In this document: piece by piece, positions 12,265 through 20,867 of the stretch | Numbering within the stretch: position 1 is the stretch's first letter | Layout of the letters: every line of letters begins with the position of its first letter | NCBI GenBank assembly: GCA_944380315.1 | Contig: CALWHG010000070.1 | Location: 1-42,332, forward strand | Direction: 5' to 3' | DNA length: 42,332 bases | Source: an uncultured Lachnospiraceae bacterium | GTDB taxonomy: Bacteria > Bacillota > Clostridia > Lachnospirales > Lachnospiraceae | Notes under the pieces: model-generated | Told to the model about the DNA's origin: nothing | What the model saw: only the letters and a program-made list of their open reading frames with translations | The model's database searches: none | Position numbers and translations under genes: made by a program

Positions 12265-12572
12265 GCAAATTCAAAAGTGATTTCCAAATTCTTATCAAAA
12301 TCAACGTACCTTAAGCTTTGGCTCTCAAATTCACTCGGAAACATGGTCCAAGTCCCAGACTTCGGATCCGGAAGATACACAGAGAAGTCGCCTCTCATCT
12401 CTATCTGTATCGACCCGCTCGGGAATTGCTTAAAGGCAATCGCACCATAGTTTTGTATGAGAGTGCCATTTTTGTACAATGCCGCAATACATACTATGTC
12501 TTGTTTTGTATCCGCCGCCCGCAAACGGTCCACTGCATCTAACATAGTTACATTTCTTACTGTCTTTTCCAT
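12261..12572 (-). CDS. Hypothetical protein
   Basis: This 103-residue protein starts at MEKTVRNVTM, with GGAGG 7-8 bases upstream; a longer frame has no such site. The sequence predicts a mixed alpha/beta fold with several strands (YKNGTLIQNYGAIAF, GSIQIEMRGDFSVYL) and ends in a strand rich in Phe and Glu. No family is recognised. It lies between a terminator upstream and the hydrolase promoter downstream, so it is probably a single-gene unit. Confidence 0.75.
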   Translation of the reverse strand: MEKTVRNVTMLDAVDRLRAADTKQDIVCIAALYKNGTLIQNYGAIAFKQFPSGSIQIEMRGDFSVYLPDPKSGTWTMFPSEFESQSLRYVDFDKNLEITFEFA

Positions 12573-12583
12573 AAAAACCTCCA

Positions 12584-12630
12584 ATAAAAAAACCACTACA
12601 TTACTGCTCTTACGAACAATAACGTAGTGG
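12584..12630 (-). terminator. Intrinsic terminator after the recombinase-like gene
   Basis: On the minus strand CCACTACGTTATT pairs with GTAATGTAGTGG (at least 7 perfect pairs at the base) and is followed by seven T. It ends the 12657-13637 transcript. Confidence 0.8.
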
Positions 12631-12656
12631 CTTATGTTATTTCTTGTTGCCCTTAC

Positions 12657-13637
12657 TTATTTAAAAAAAAATGGATAGTTATTTACTATCCGCGCCGATG
12701 TCGGACTATCGTACTGACTTGCAAACTCAGACATCCCAATCTCTGATTGACCATATTCAAACGGAGACATTCCATGTTCCATAGCCTTAGTTTTAATAAA
12801 GCTGACCTGTCCGAACCTCATTATGTCCACCAGACTGCATGTTGCGAGCCCAATTTCTTGTAATGCATTTAGACAGTTTAAAGAAATTCTACGTCTACAA
12901 GCAAGGCCAGATTCTTCTTTTTTTGATTTCTTGATGGGCTTTACAATATAAACACTTGCGGGATTCAATAAATAAACCTTCCTCCTCTGGTGTCCGTACG
13001 TAAACCGATCTCCTTCAAGATTCGCTTCCTGTGCATACTCATAAAGTTTATCAGATAGAATCTTTTTCCGTCCGTCTTCACTGATTATATAATGAGAGCC
13101 TCCATCGGTCTGTATGTCGCTCATCTTCAAGTGTCCTATTTCCGTGAGATCAGGGCCATGCAAACCTTCGTACAAGGCCAACAAAGAAAACTTATCTGAA
13201 GCATTAAGCTCGCCCTCACTTCGTTCACCCTCAAGATAAGATATGAATACATCTTTGTTTGTTAACTCCAGCTGCCAATTATCGTTGATCAAGTCGGAGA
13301 TATACGTCGGATCACCCATCTCTAAATAATAATTCTTTTTATCAGTATATCCATGTTGCTTATTATACCAAGTCGTATACTGACCCATGATCCAATGACG
13401 CCTCATAGCTCCGGCTAAGAAAGCAGCACCGGACGTTCGATATACCTCTTCTATCTCTTCCTTATTAAACTCTGCACTATCCTTGCCGAACTTTTCTTCA
13501 AAAGGTAAAAATTTGCGAAAAGCAGAAACTATTTTGTCGGATTCCGATTGTCTGATCTCCTCATCTGAAATCCTGTCAGTCTTAAATTTTATGTACGACG
13601 TCTTCTCTTCATTTAAAACGATATCATTTTTTCTCAT
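12657..13637 (-). CDS. Tyrosine-recombinase-like protein lacking clear catalytic residues
   Basis: This 326-residue protein starts at MRKNDIVLNE, with GAGGTGGG upstream. The middle (FSLLALYEGLHGPDLTEIGHLKMSD, then a KKILSDKLYEYA segment) mirrors the region around the first catalytic Arg of tyrosine recombinases, but Arg is not conserved there, and no HxxR or terminal Tyr box is evident. It may be a DNA-binding relative that has lost catalysis. It lies about 120 bases downstream of a true integrase gene and may modulate it. The C-terminus is rich in Phe and Ser. Confidence 0.8.
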   Translation of the reverse strand: MRKNDIVLNEEKTSYIKFKTDRISDEEIRQSESDKIVSAFRKFLPFEEKFGKDSAEFNKEEIEEVYRTSGAAFLAGAMRRHWIMGQYTTWYNKQHGYTDKKNYYLEMGDPTYISDLINDNWQLELTNKDVFISYLEGERSEGELNASDKFSLLALYEGLHGPDLTEIGHLKMSDIQTDGGSHYIISEDGRKKILSDKLYEYAQEANLEGDRFTYGHQRRKVYLLNPASVYIVKPIKKSKKEESGLACRRRISLNCLNALQEIGLATCSLVDIMRFGQVSFIKTKAMEHGMSPFEYGQSEIGMSEFASQYDSPTSARIVNNYPFFFK

Positions 13638-13754
13638 AGCCCACCTCTTGAGAAACCTAAGTTCCTCTAAAATCTTCAATTTTTTTTGATTTTACCATAA
13701 TATTGTCCAAAATAAAAGTCAGTTATATATAATTCCTGTTAAAGCCGAAACCTA

Positions 13755-14774
13755 TTAAACCGCTGTGATGATTTGCGACATCACCTGCATTGTTTTCTTT
13801 GCATTCTTAGCTTCTCTGCCGCGAATATACCTCTTTGTTACATTAGCGCTCGAATGATTCATCATGTCCTGTACAAGATATACGTCGCCCGTCTTCTCAT
13901 ACAACAAAGTTGCAAACGTTGCTCTAAGTTTATGAGGAGTAATTCTTTTATCACAAATATATTCTCCATACTTTTGCGTAACCTCGCTTATACCACCTTC
14001 GGCCAACCTCTCTCCGTATTGATTGATAAACAGTGCTTTCTCGACGAGCCTGGATTTCTTCTTTAATATAAGATACCTCTGCACCTTCCATTTTTTAACA
14101 AGCATAATCAACTCTCCAGGTATTTGATACGTTCTTGTCTTGCCACCCTTATCTTGCGCGATCAAAACTCTCTGCTCAATATCTATGCTGTTCTCATCAA
14201 GCTTATGTAATGCGGCACATCTTATCCCAGTAGTAAGGAATAAGCTTACTATCAAAAGATCCCTGTTCCTCCAGTCAGGTAGCCCCGCTTTAATCATTGC
14301 GGTTACATCATAGTTCCTAATGCAGTCTAAATACTCATGAACCTCATACTCCGTCAGATAATTATTGCTCCTTTTCTTAATCGTTTCGGCGCTTTCAAAT
14401 GCCTTCGGCCTCTTTACCGTCTTCATATAATCCTCAGGCGAAATCTTCTCTCTACTTCCGGGCAAATTGCATAATGTAAAGAATGTTGATAACTGTCTCA
14501 ACGCTGAATAAATATCTATCTGATATGTGGAAGTCTTAAGAGAAAACTCTCTCATATACCCAAGATAATCCATGAGACCAATCTCTTCTGGATTCTTCTT
14601 AGTCCATTCCACAAACGCCGCCGCTTTAGTAATGTAAAGATAAACGGTATTGTTAGATCTTCCAACGGCAAGATAGTTCGCAAAATCCCGCAAGAAATAT
14701 AAATCGGCATGTTTACCTATGAATCCTTCTATCCGCTCGTCGATCTTAACTTCATATAATTCTGCTCCTGTCAT
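13755..14774 (-). CDS. Tyrosine recombinase (integrase/resolvase)
   Basis: This 339-residue protein has an N-terminal SAM-like core-binding domain (residues 15-105) and a catalytic domain with the expected residues: Arg185 (TTGIRCAAL), a Lys in the beta-hairpin near 212, His281 and Arg284 (PHKLRATFA), His307 (MNHSS) and Tyr316 (KRYIRG). The spacing Arg-HxxR-H-Tyr is standard. It could integrate the phage or resolve genome dimers. The ATG follows TTGGAGGTAACT. No attachment site was recognised nearby. A terminator lies just upstream, so it has its own start of transcription. Confidence 0.93.
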   Translation of the reverse strand: MTGAELYEVKIDERIEGFIGKHADLYFLRDFANYLAVGRSNNTVYLYITKAAAFVEWTKKNPEEIGLMDYLGYMREFSLKTSTYQIDIYSALRQLSTFFTLCNLPGSREKISPEDYMKTVKRPKAFESAETIKKRSNNYLTEYEVHEYLDCIRNYDVTAMIKAGLPDWRNRDLLIVSLFLTTGIRCAALHKLDENSIDIEQRVLIAQDKGGKTRTYQIPGELIMLVKKWKVQRYLILKKKSRLVEKALFINQYGERLAEGGISEVTQKYGEYICDKRITPHKLRATFATLLYEKTGDVYLVQDMMNHSSANVTKRYIRGREAKNAKKTMQVMSQIITAV

Positions 14775-14786
14775 AGTTACCTCCAA

Positions 14787-14814
14787 CAAAAAAAGACCGT
14801 CACATTCGACGGTC
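14787..14814 (-). terminator. Intrinsic terminator after the 14831 gene
   Basis: On the minus strand GACCGTC pairs with GACGGTC across a 6-nt loop, followed by seven T. It separates the small-gene operon upstream from the integrase. Confidence 0.85.
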
Positions 14815-14830
14815 TGCTAATATCTACGCA

Positions 14831-15133
14831 TTATACCTTTTGAGCCTCCTTTAGCTTCTCCTTGAGCTCCGGTGGCATATTATAAGTCATCCAGTCCTCC
14901 GGCGGGATCATTGCAATCACCGATCCAGTGCTATAATCCATTACTTTATTAAACTTTCCATCTCTGACCACCGCACAACGCTGGCCGGTCCTCTTCCAAT
15001 AGCATGCTCCATGCGCATCATACATCACCGGAACCCACGGCTGCTGTTGCTGCTGCGACTTCATCATCTGATTGTTTCTGCTTGCATCATAAAGAAGCGA
15101 TGCGATGATAATTATAAATCCTATTATCGCCAT
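14831..15133 (-). CDS. Small membrane-anchored, glutamine-rich protein
   Basis: This 100-residue protein starts at the ATG 6 bases after GGAGG. The first 17 residues are a hydrophobic membrane anchor (AIIGFIIIIASLLYD). A Gln-rich linker (SQQQQQPW) and a soluble domain rich in Tyr, Pro and Asp follow. It is probably a single-pass protein with the C-terminus inside the cell or periphery. No function is recognised. The gene ends next to a strong terminator. Confidence 0.75.
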   Translation of the reverse strand: MAIIGFIIIIASLLYDASRNNQMMKSQQQQQPWVPVMYDAHGACYWKRTGQRCAVVRDGKFNKVMDYSTGSVIAMIPPEDWMTYNMPPELKEKLKEAQKV

Positions 15134-15178
15134 GTTCATCCTCCTTCTTTTAACTATTAATCACATTTTATCATATGT

Positions 15179-15445
15179 TTATATACTTTCAAGCATATCC
15201 AAGGCAGCGCCCAAGCCTTCCATTACCTCTTCTACCTGAGCTATTGCTTCCTCTAAAGCATCAATGGCTTCTTCGGAGGCCGTAGCACGACTTCCCTCTC
15301 TTAAATTCTCCGGTATACCATCATACGCCACTTCTTCATCATCCTTTGTTTCCTGCATATGAGCCACTATATTCTCACAATTTGAGATCATGGTGTTTAA
15401 CATTCTGATCTCGTTTACCACACGCCTCCGCCTATCTCTGTTCAT
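15179..15445 (-). CDS. Hypothetical acidic coiled-coil protein
   Basis: This 88-residue protein starts at MNRDRRRRVV, 5 bases after GGAGG. It is helical with two heptad-like stretches (RMLNTMISNCENIVAHM and EAIDALEEAIAQVEEVMEGL), so a coiled-coil dimer is likely. Function unknown. Confidence 0.75.
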   Translation of the reverse strand: MNRDRRRRVVNEIRMLNTMISNCENIVAHMQETKDDEEVAYDGIPENLREGSRATASEEAIDALEEAIAQVEEVMEGLGAALDMLESI

Positions 15446-15519
15446 ATCAACCTCCATTTTTGAATGAGTTTCTTCCTATTATATATAGCAACGGCTCCCA
15501 GCCACGCCGGAAGCCTCTA

Positions 15520-15717
15520 CTATGTTTCCCGTATTTGATCACCAAGGTAGCAACCCACATCGGCAACTCTTACCGCAGCCACATCCTGGCAACCCACTAT
15601 CCTCTCCTGAACATCCTGTAGTATATTAGACAACTGGTCTCTTGCGTCGGTAGCATCGCCTGCTGCAATAGGAATCTCTAATGCCATATTCACGGTATAA
15701 CAATACTCATGTTTCAT
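15520..15717 (-). CDS. Hypothetical protein
   Basis: This 65-residue protein has a beta strand (YCYTVNMALEIPI) and a helix (DARDQLSNILQDVQERI) followed by a second strand, compatible with a small alpha/beta fold. The ATG has GAGGA 8 bases upstream and overlaps the end of the upstream gene by 11 bases. Function unknown. Confidence 0.7.
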   Translation of the reverse strand: MKHEYCYTVNMALEIPIAAGDATDARDQLSNILQDVQERIVGCQDVAAVRVADVGCYLGDQIRET

Positions 15718-15931
15718 CCGACGATTCCTCTATATCACTCAAAGGACATCTTGGTGTACCTCTATAGTCAGCAAAGCTATGCGGCCCATCCGTGCGAATC
15801 CTCTTAGGATTTCTTTCACAGACCATGCATTCACATCCATCATCGGAACAGAATGTTATATCCTCCCTAATCCATAAAGCCATATGTCTTTTACTCCATT
15901 CTTCACTCCAGTCATCAGTCCATAACGCCAT
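15707..15931 (-). CDS. Small cysteine-rich phage protein (putative zinc knuckle)
   Basis: This 74-residue protein starts at an ATG 6 bases after AGGAGG. It contains C-x4-C-x-C-x2-C followed later by another Cys, in the pattern DITFCSDDGCECMVCERNP. I recognise this from small proteins common in clostridial phages and conjugative elements. It probably binds one zinc ion; the partner is unknown. Confidence 0.78.
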   Translation of the reverse strand: MALWTDDWSEEWSKRHMALWIREDITFCSDDGCECMVCERNPKRIRTDGPHSFADYRGTPRCPLSDIEESSDET

Positions 15932-15942
15932 GTCCGTCCTCC

Positions 15943-16110
15943 TTACATAGTACGCACACCCTTTGGATTAAGTCTTTCCTTTACCTTAGATGGCTGACTT
16001 AATTCAAGAATCCTACAAATATCCGCCAAGCAAAACATTGGGCCACAATCATCCATAGTAACTCTTACCCTGCCAAACTCTCTGTTCTCAAATACCTGTA
16101 ATTCGTTCAT
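15943..16110 (-). CDS. Short stand-alone BRO-N domain protein (55 aa)
   Basis: I translated this from the minus strand. It opens with NELQVFENREFGRVRV, a clear BRO-N start (compare FKNKEFGQIRT in the 36192 gene), then reads PMFCLADICRILEL as BRO-N should, and stops after 55 residues. A GGAGG site lies 7 bases before the ATG. It is about half a BRO-N domain with no KilA-C, so it is either a remnant or a minimal regulator. It overlaps the DUF4406 gene by 4 bases (ATGA), which implies that it is still translated. Confidence 0.75.
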   Translation of the reverse strand: MNELQVFENREFGRVRVTMDDCGPMFCLADICRILELSQPSKVKERLNPKGVRTM

Positions 16111-16406
16111 TGACTGTCCTCCATCAAGATTTCCATACCCGTACCCATGGCATATCCATACTCACGGTTAGCGCCAGGACTCTCCTCCCATCCATGCATC
16201 ATATAGATCCCGTCACACATCTTGAGCATCAGAAAAGCCATATCCATATACTGCGCATACGTCGTACTTTCCGGCAAGCATGCGTTCACCTTGGCGGGAT
16301 TCACCACCTCTACATTAGGCTTCCGGAGCATTATCTCTTCAGCTCTCTCGAATCGTGCCTTATAATCACTTGTTCCGGTAATAGGTCCGGAAAGATATAT
16401 CTTCAT
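16107..16406 (-). CDS. DUF4406 protein, nucleoside 2-deoxyribosyltransferase-like
   Basis: This 99-residue protein opens with MKIYLSGPITG, followed by a helix, VVNPAKV and a MLKMCDGIYMMHGWEESPGA segment. These are the hallmarks of DUF4406, a relative of nucleoside 2-deoxyribosyltransferases and common in phages. The family's usual catalytic Glu could be one of the glutamates in 'GWEESPGANREYGYA'. Activity on nucleosides would fit nucleotide salvage or base modification, but this is inference. The start was set 9 bases after GGAGG. Confidence 0.87.
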   Translation of the reverse strand: MKIYLSGPITGTSDYKARFERAEEIMLRKPNVEVVNPAKVNACLPESTTYAQYMDMAFLMLKMCDGIYMMHGWEESPGANREYGYAMGTGMEILMEDSQ

Positions 16407-16407
16407 G

Positions 16408-16857
16408 TCAATCAACCTCCTTTAATCCATCAAACATCCACTCAAGATACGTTTTGTCTACTAAAACCTCGGGCTGAACCAAATCAATCTGGCCAGTTTC
16501 GTTTCGTTTATAAACGCCACACCAAATCCGACCGTCATCTGAAACATCGGTCTTTAAAGATATCTCTCCAAGCGAAGTCCCACGACCAAGTTCTTTTTCT
16601 ACCGCAGCAATGACCTTGTCTGCGTCTTTCCTCTCCGGTCCCCAGTCCCACCAGACTATTGGCCGACAGTTCTTGTCTCCAGGAAACATCGGAGCCCACT
16701 CCTTAAAGCCTTCAAAGTAGTAGAACACAGTAGTCTTTGTCTGTTTCGTGCCGGAATGATCGTTATACTCGGCCAAAACTTTATAATATCCACTCTTCAT
16801 CGGTAATGTTCCGTCCCACGGACTAATTCGGGTACTCGGTTTATATATAAAATTCAA
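16408..16857 (-). CDS. Hypothetical phage protein
   Basis: This 149-residue protein has a TTG start 5 bases after GGAGGG. The first half is aromatic-rich with beta strands (GYYKVLAEYND, TTVFYYFEGFKEWAPM, PIVWWDWGPE), and the second half is mixed. It resembles phage DUF551-like or similar W-rich small domains, but I cannot name the family with confidence. It follows its own promoter at 16890-16918. Confidence 0.72.
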   Translation of the reverse strand: MNFIYKPSTRISPWDGTLPMKSGYYKVLAEYNDHSGTKQTKTTVFYYFEGFKEWAPMFPGDKNCRPIVWWDWGPERKDADKVIAAVEKELGRGTSLGEISLKTDVSDDGRIWCGVYKRNETGQIDLVQPEVLVDKTYLEWMFDGLKEVD

Positions 16858-16889
16858 TTTAGCCCTCCTGTCTGCTGTCTTGTAAGCTT

Positions 16890-16918
16890 ATCGTATCATC
16901 ATGTTCAAAACCTGTCAA
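16890..16918 (-). promoter_or_regulatory. Promoter upstream of the 16408-16857 gene
   Basis: On the minus strand TTGACA (16918-16913) and TACGAT (16895-16890) are 17 bp apart, a good sigma-A type promoter for the operon from 16857 leftward. Confidence 0.72.
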
Positions 16919-16946
16919 GCTCAATATCAGTTCTCCCCGATTAAGG

Positions 16947-17114
16947 TTAAAAATCATTTCCGCTTCTATGATCTTCTATCATGCTTAGTCTCGCCCGTGA
17001 CATAATAGACGAAGCCTCGCCATCAGACTTGCTCTCCCTTAGTGCAGCAATCACACCTTCATCATATCCCAGATCTCTTGCTATCCTGATATACATCTTG
17101 ACTCCTCGCATCAT
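16947..17114 (-). CDS. Hypothetical protein (55 aa)
   Basis: The ATG pair at 17109-17114 follows GAGGAGGTTTT; the frame stays open further upstream but has no start signal there. The short protein is helical and charged, with IARDLGYDEGVIAALRESK. Function unknown. Confidence 0.6.
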   Translation of the reverse strand: MMRGVKMYIRIARDLGYDEGVIAALRESKSDGEASSIMSRARLSMIEDHRSGNDF

Positions 17115-17148
17115 AAAACCTCCTCGGTATCTCTTGCGTTCTACGTTC

Positions 17149-17508
17149 TTAAAAGTTTCTATCGCAACTATGTTCTCGCTTAAGTATCGTATATGTGCTC
17201 CTGCATAGCACAACGTACATTGACCACATTTTGCCGTACCGGTGACAAAGAACATCTTCGATGCATTCCTCAGTATTTTCGTACAACTCCTCAAACGGTA
17301 CCGCCAACTGAACCATGTCTGAATCATAGATCGCCAGGCCTCGTTCAAATTCCACTACATCAAAGTAAATATAAGACACAACCTCTTGTTCTATGTCCTC
17401 GTCACAGAGATCTTCCCCGCTTCCTTTTGCTATATGAAGAAGTTCATCATATTCAGGGACGTATACGTAAATTTCTCCATAAGGATTTTTTCTTGTCCAT
17501 CTTGACAT
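17149..17508 (-). CDS. Hypothetical protein, acidic
   Basis: This 119-residue acidic protein has an ATG after AGGAGGTTGATTGT. The pattern VSYIYFDVVEFERGLAIYDSDMVQL suggests a beta-alpha sandwich. The C-terminal 30 residues are basic with three Cys. Function unknown; it belongs to a row of gut-phage type small genes. Confidence 0.75.
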   Translation of the reverse strand: MSRWTRKNPYGEIYVYVPEYDELLHIAKGSGEDLCDEDIEQEVVSYIYFDVVEFERGLAIYDSDMVQLAVPFEELYENTEECIEDVLCHRYGKMWSMYVVLCRSTYTILKREHSCDRNF

Positions 17509-17523
17509 ACAATCAACCTCCTT

Positions 17524-18330
17524 TTAGAAACCCTTTATGCTATTGCAGAACCTATCCCACTCCTTTTTCTCTATGCCGAACATTCCGCCGCTCTTTTCAT
17601 GCTTCTCCATGTCACTAAGAGACTCAGCCTCAGCTTCAGTATTATCTGAGAACAATTTATATATAGTAAATCCAATACCGAACTTATAAAGCTTCTTGGC
17701 AACATCGGGCGGAACTGCTATCATACCTGGCCATTCATAACCAAACGACTTCGTCTCCGCATAAGTTATGCAAGTACTTGGGCCATCTTCGCATAAAATC
17801 TTACCTATAATATTTCTAATGCGTCTATTCTTCTCCATCGGATCGACAAACGCCAGATATACGTTGTTCAATATATCGTCCTTTGTAGACGAGGATATTA
17901 AATCTTCGGTCCAAACTTCTCCCAATATATCCAGTACATCTCCTTTACACAAAGTCTCCGAATAGATAACATCCTCTCGTTCTGACGGCCAATCGACGCA
18001 GATCTCTTCAACCTCATGTTCGTTGATTTGCTCAAAGATTTCCACCAATACCTTTTTAATCCTCATCGAGTTCATGGGTGCAGAAATTTCATCCCCAAGA
18101 CTCCTGCAGTACACATCACCTTGGCCGCCATAAATCCCTACAATCAATATGACCTGGTCAAAGCACTTGATGATCTTGACTCCCCACCATGTAGTCAGGT
18201 CCGCTGCAAGCTTGATTGCACGTCCGAGCACTTCATCTTTGGTGTCAAATGTGAACGGTATCGTTACACCAAAATCCCTCCTACGATTAAGCTCTTCGGC
18301 CAAATCCTGCACATTTACGAATTCAAGCAT
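17524..18330 (-). CDS. Hypothetical protein (268 aa)
   Basis: The start was placed at MLEFVNVQDL, with GGAGG 9 bases upstream; another ATG 3 codons earlier is possible. It is an alpha/beta protein with a glycine-rich turn GIYGGQGD near residues 65-72. The ATG overlaps the preceding gene by 8 bases. No family is recognised. Confidence 0.75.
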   Translation of the reverse strand: MLEFVNVQDLAEELNRRRDFGVTIPFTFDTKDEVLGRAIKLAADLTTWWGVKIIKCFDQVILIVGIYGGQGDVYCRSLGDEISAPMNSMRIKKVLVEIFEQINEHEVEEICVDWPSEREDVIYSETLCKGDVLDILGEVWTEDLISSSTKDDILNNVYLAFVDPMEKNRRIRNIIGKILCEDGPSTCITYAETKSFGYEWPGMIAVPPDVAKKLYKFGIGFTIYKLFSDNTEAEAESLSDMEKHEKSGGMFGIEKKEWDRFCNSIKGF

Positions 18331-18646
18331 CGTCCTCATCCTCCGTTATCTCAAAATTTTTTATATCATCCCTTACACTGTCATAGTCGACCACGCCATA
18401 TCCTATCAGCGGGCCACAAAAGTCATCGCCGTAGCTATACAAAGCATAAAACATACCCTCGCACGAACGGCCTTCGAGCAACTCCTCGGCCGTATTCCCG
18501 TAATAAATATCTATCAGACGACCACGCCAGGGATGGTTGCTAAAATATGTAATAGGTTCAAGCTTGTGGCTATATGGGATATTCTTCTCATTCTCTTCAA
18601 AAACCAGCATCACAAACGCGCTACCAATAATGTCTTTTACAAGCAT
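18323..18646 (-). CDS. Hypothetical protein (107 aa)
   Basis: The start was set at MLVKDIIGS, 6 bases after AGGAGGG. It is aromatic-rich with an acidic end (ITEDEDDA). It lies between two genes of unknown function, 1 base from one and overlapping the other, so it is part of one operon. Confidence 0.75.
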   Translation of the reverse strand: MLVKDIIGSAFVMLVFEENEKNIPYSHKLEPITYFSNHPWRGRLIDIYYGNTAEELLEGRSCEGMFYALYSYGDDFCGPLIGYGVVDYDSVRDDIKNFEITEDEDDA

Positions 18647-18647
18647 A

Positions 18648-19256
18648 TCAACCCTCCTTGTCCGACCAAATGTTCGCCATATTGGTCTTTGAAAACTTAT
18701 ACACACCAACCTCTTCGCAGCGGAAATACTCTAAAGCCATCCTTTCAGCTTCTTCTCTATCGAACGCCTTTAGCAATATATTCTCGCTCCCACAGTCATT
18801 CCTGTTGTATGCAAGCCAAAAGTCTTTTTCTCTATTACCTACCACATCCACAGTCGAAACAGGTTTACCCGTAAGAGGATCAATATCAAGCGGAAACATC
18901 GGTGAATTCATATACTCGACAAACTCCTTTGTATTAAGACATTTCAGCGTATAGCCATCGTCTACGAATACATAGTTGTCATCATACTTAAACTCATAAT
19001 CGTCTACACAGAACCACTCTCCCTCATTCTCCTGAAGGTCAGCCAAGAACTTACTGTAAATGGGCTGGCCAGTCTTCCAGTCAAACTCAATAGGAATACG
19101 ATTTCTTTTCATGTAGTCATACATGTTATGTACCGAATTAAAAAGTACCGTTTCAGTAGGTGTGAATAACCAATATCCCATCCCATCCACCTTAAAGGTA
19201 TAATTATCTACCTTGATCTGCCCACAAGAGTTTATATATTCCTCAAATTTATGCAT
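18648..19256 (-). CDS. Hypothetical protein (202 aa)
   Basis: The start was set at MHKFEEYIN, 6 bases after AGGAGG. It contains two similar segments (GYWLFTPTETVLFNSVHNMYDYM and a later NYVFVDDGYTLKCLNTKEFVEYM), each followed by a GQPI/GKPV turn with a nearby Asp. This is an internal duplication of about 75 residues. The C-terminus has AFDREEAERMALEYF, a typical amphipathic helix. Function unknown. Confidence 0.77.
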   Translation of the reverse strand: MHKFEEYINSCGQIKVDNYTFKVDGMGYWLFTPTETVLFNSVHNMYDYMKRNRIPIEFDWKTGQPIYSKFLADLQENEGEWFCVDDYEFKYDDNYVFVDDGYTLKCLNTKEFVEYMNSPMFPLDIDPLTGKPVSTVDVVGNREKDFWLAYNRNDCGSENILLKAFDREEAERMALEYFRCEEVGVYKFSKTNMANIWSDKEG

Positions 19257-20556
19257 CCTTAGCCTCCTTTTGCTCAAAATCAAGAGTCACTGTTCCCTTC
19301 CACGCGGATCCTATGAGACCATAAACGTCGTCCACGGAATAACCATGTCGACTTTTGCCGGTCTCTATCTCTGCGTCCCAGATACATTTGACTGGAAGCT
19401 CCACATCTTTATCCAGTGCAATCGCCAATACGCTTCCTCCACCTCCCCATGCATCGAACAGTCCGCACATGGCGTTCTTGGATATCGTTATTGACCCTTC
19501 TCCGGTACGATCTTCAAGACGTACACTTCTATTTGCATCAGCATCCGCATACATCTTCTCCCTCAATTTGATAAAATCCAGCAGCTTCATATGTACCAGA
19601 AATGTTATAGTTCCCAGAGAGCTTGATAAATTCTCAAGTTCCTGAACGCAGCTATCAACAAATGGATCCGTGAAATGTATTGTCGTGCAGGTTTGGCGAT
19701 CCACTTCCGATTCTGCGCAAACAAGAGCATCCCTTTTTACACACGCCTCTCTGAGCTCTGTCTCCTTGCCCTGCTGCCTCGCCAGCCAAAGTATAGATGA
19801 GTTCTCGTCAACCGTACCATCTCCGCTGTAATTGAGCACATTATCACAGGTAAAGTCATAGTTAGCATTGCCCACATCAAGCATAATGTTGACATTTACG
19901 TCATCGTTCCAATCTTCCGGATCATAGTAAAAAGAATAAGTATTTATATAATCCAAAAAATGGCCCTCATCTCTGTTCCAAACAGCTCGCGCCTGATTGG
20001 TCAAATTATCTTTTATAACATCTTCGAGACTCCCAACGCTATAGATATAGTTATCACTCTCCCACTCATTGAGCATCTCATATAAACACTCCATCGGGGA
20101 ATCCGCATCAGATATATCGCGCAACCGATCCTTACCTATTTCGTCTCCGTACATCCTATCAAGCCTAATGCAGCCATCCTCTGATACATGATAAATCCGA
20201 TCAATGATCCGATCGATCTCATGCTCCAAGTCCCTAAAGCTCATGCCATTTTGAACTGCTGCAGACAATTCTGAAAGCATCCACTGAATGTTTTTTGCAT
20301 CATCCACTAACTCAACGACCCCGGGCACACCAGATGTACCATTTGCCTTAGCCTCAAGCCAACCAGCAACATGCTTCTCTACATCAAAATCATCCGCCTG
20401 CCCCGCCAGATCTTCGACAAAATCTTTTTTGGGCACTATGATACTGAAATCTTCCCCGGCAGGAGAACACATGCCGATCTCTACCTCGTTATCATATTCT
20501 CTTACACACCACTGTAAGTCTTCTGCGATCTCTCCATATTTCTCTTTGTAATCCAT
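19249..20556 (-). CDS. Large acidic hypothetical protein (435 aa)
   Basis: This is the largest unknown of the block. The first 60 residues (MDYKEKYGEIAEDLQWCVREYD) form a helical and beta lead seen in gut-phage hypotheticals. The middle is acidic (WNDDVNVNIMLDVGNANYDFTCD), and the C-terminus carries a glycine-rich GGGGSVLAIALDKDVEL loop. It overlaps the next gene by 8 bases. It could be a defence-related or structural accessory protein, but nothing specific supports that. Confidence 0.78.
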   Translation of the reverse strand: MDYKEKYGEIAEDLQWCVREYDNEVEIGMCSPAGEDFSIIVPKKDFVEDLAGQADDFDVEKHVAGWLEAKANGTSGVPGVVELVDDAKNIQWMLSELSAAVQNGMSFRDLEHEIDRIIDRIYHVSEDGCIRLDRMYGDEIGKDRLRDISDADSPMECLYEMLNEWESDNYIYSVGSLEDVIKDNLTNQARAVWNRDEGHFLDYINTYSFYYDPEDWNDDVNVNIMLDVGNANYDFTCDNVLNYSGDGTVDENSSILWLARQQGKETELREACVKRDALVCAESEVDRQTCTTIHFTDPFVDSCVQELENLSSSLGTITFLVHMKLLDFIKLREKMYADADANRSVRLEDRTGEGSITISKNAMCGLFDAWGGGGSVLAIALDKDVELPVKCIWDAEIETGKSRHGYSVDDVYGLIGSAWKGTVTLDFEQKEAKDA

Positions 20557-20558
20557 AG

Positions 20559-20867
20559 CTACCTCCCGAAATAAAATTCTGCGTTATCCGATTTATTCGC
20601 TCTAACCGCCGCCTCAGTCGTGATCTCGCACTCTCCGACCACATTATGGTTACGCCAGATCTTATACTTTCTCGTCGGCTGTCCATCCTTTAGTACAAGA
20701 AAATGTTGATTCTCAAAACATAATCTCGTACCTTCGCCAGGCAGAAATGCTGTTCTAATCTTCGAGTTAAACATTGCAGTGCCTGTGTATTGAAGGCGAG
20801 CAAACTCCGATTCGCTGAAGATAAACAACTCTTTGTATACAGGATCTAAAAGTTTTATTCTTTGCAT
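20559..20867 (-). CDS. Hypothetical protein (102 aa)
   Basis: The ATG follows GGAGGTATTGCTGC and overlaps the upstream gene by 13 bases. It is basic and beta-rich, with KDGQPTRKYKIWRNHNVVGECEI. Function unknown. Confidence 0.72.
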   Translation of the reverse strand: MQRIKLLDPVYKELFIFSESEFARLQYTGTAMFNSKIRTAFLPGEGTRLCFENQHFLVLKDGQPTRKYKIWRNHNVVGECEITTEAAVRANKSDNAEFYFGR

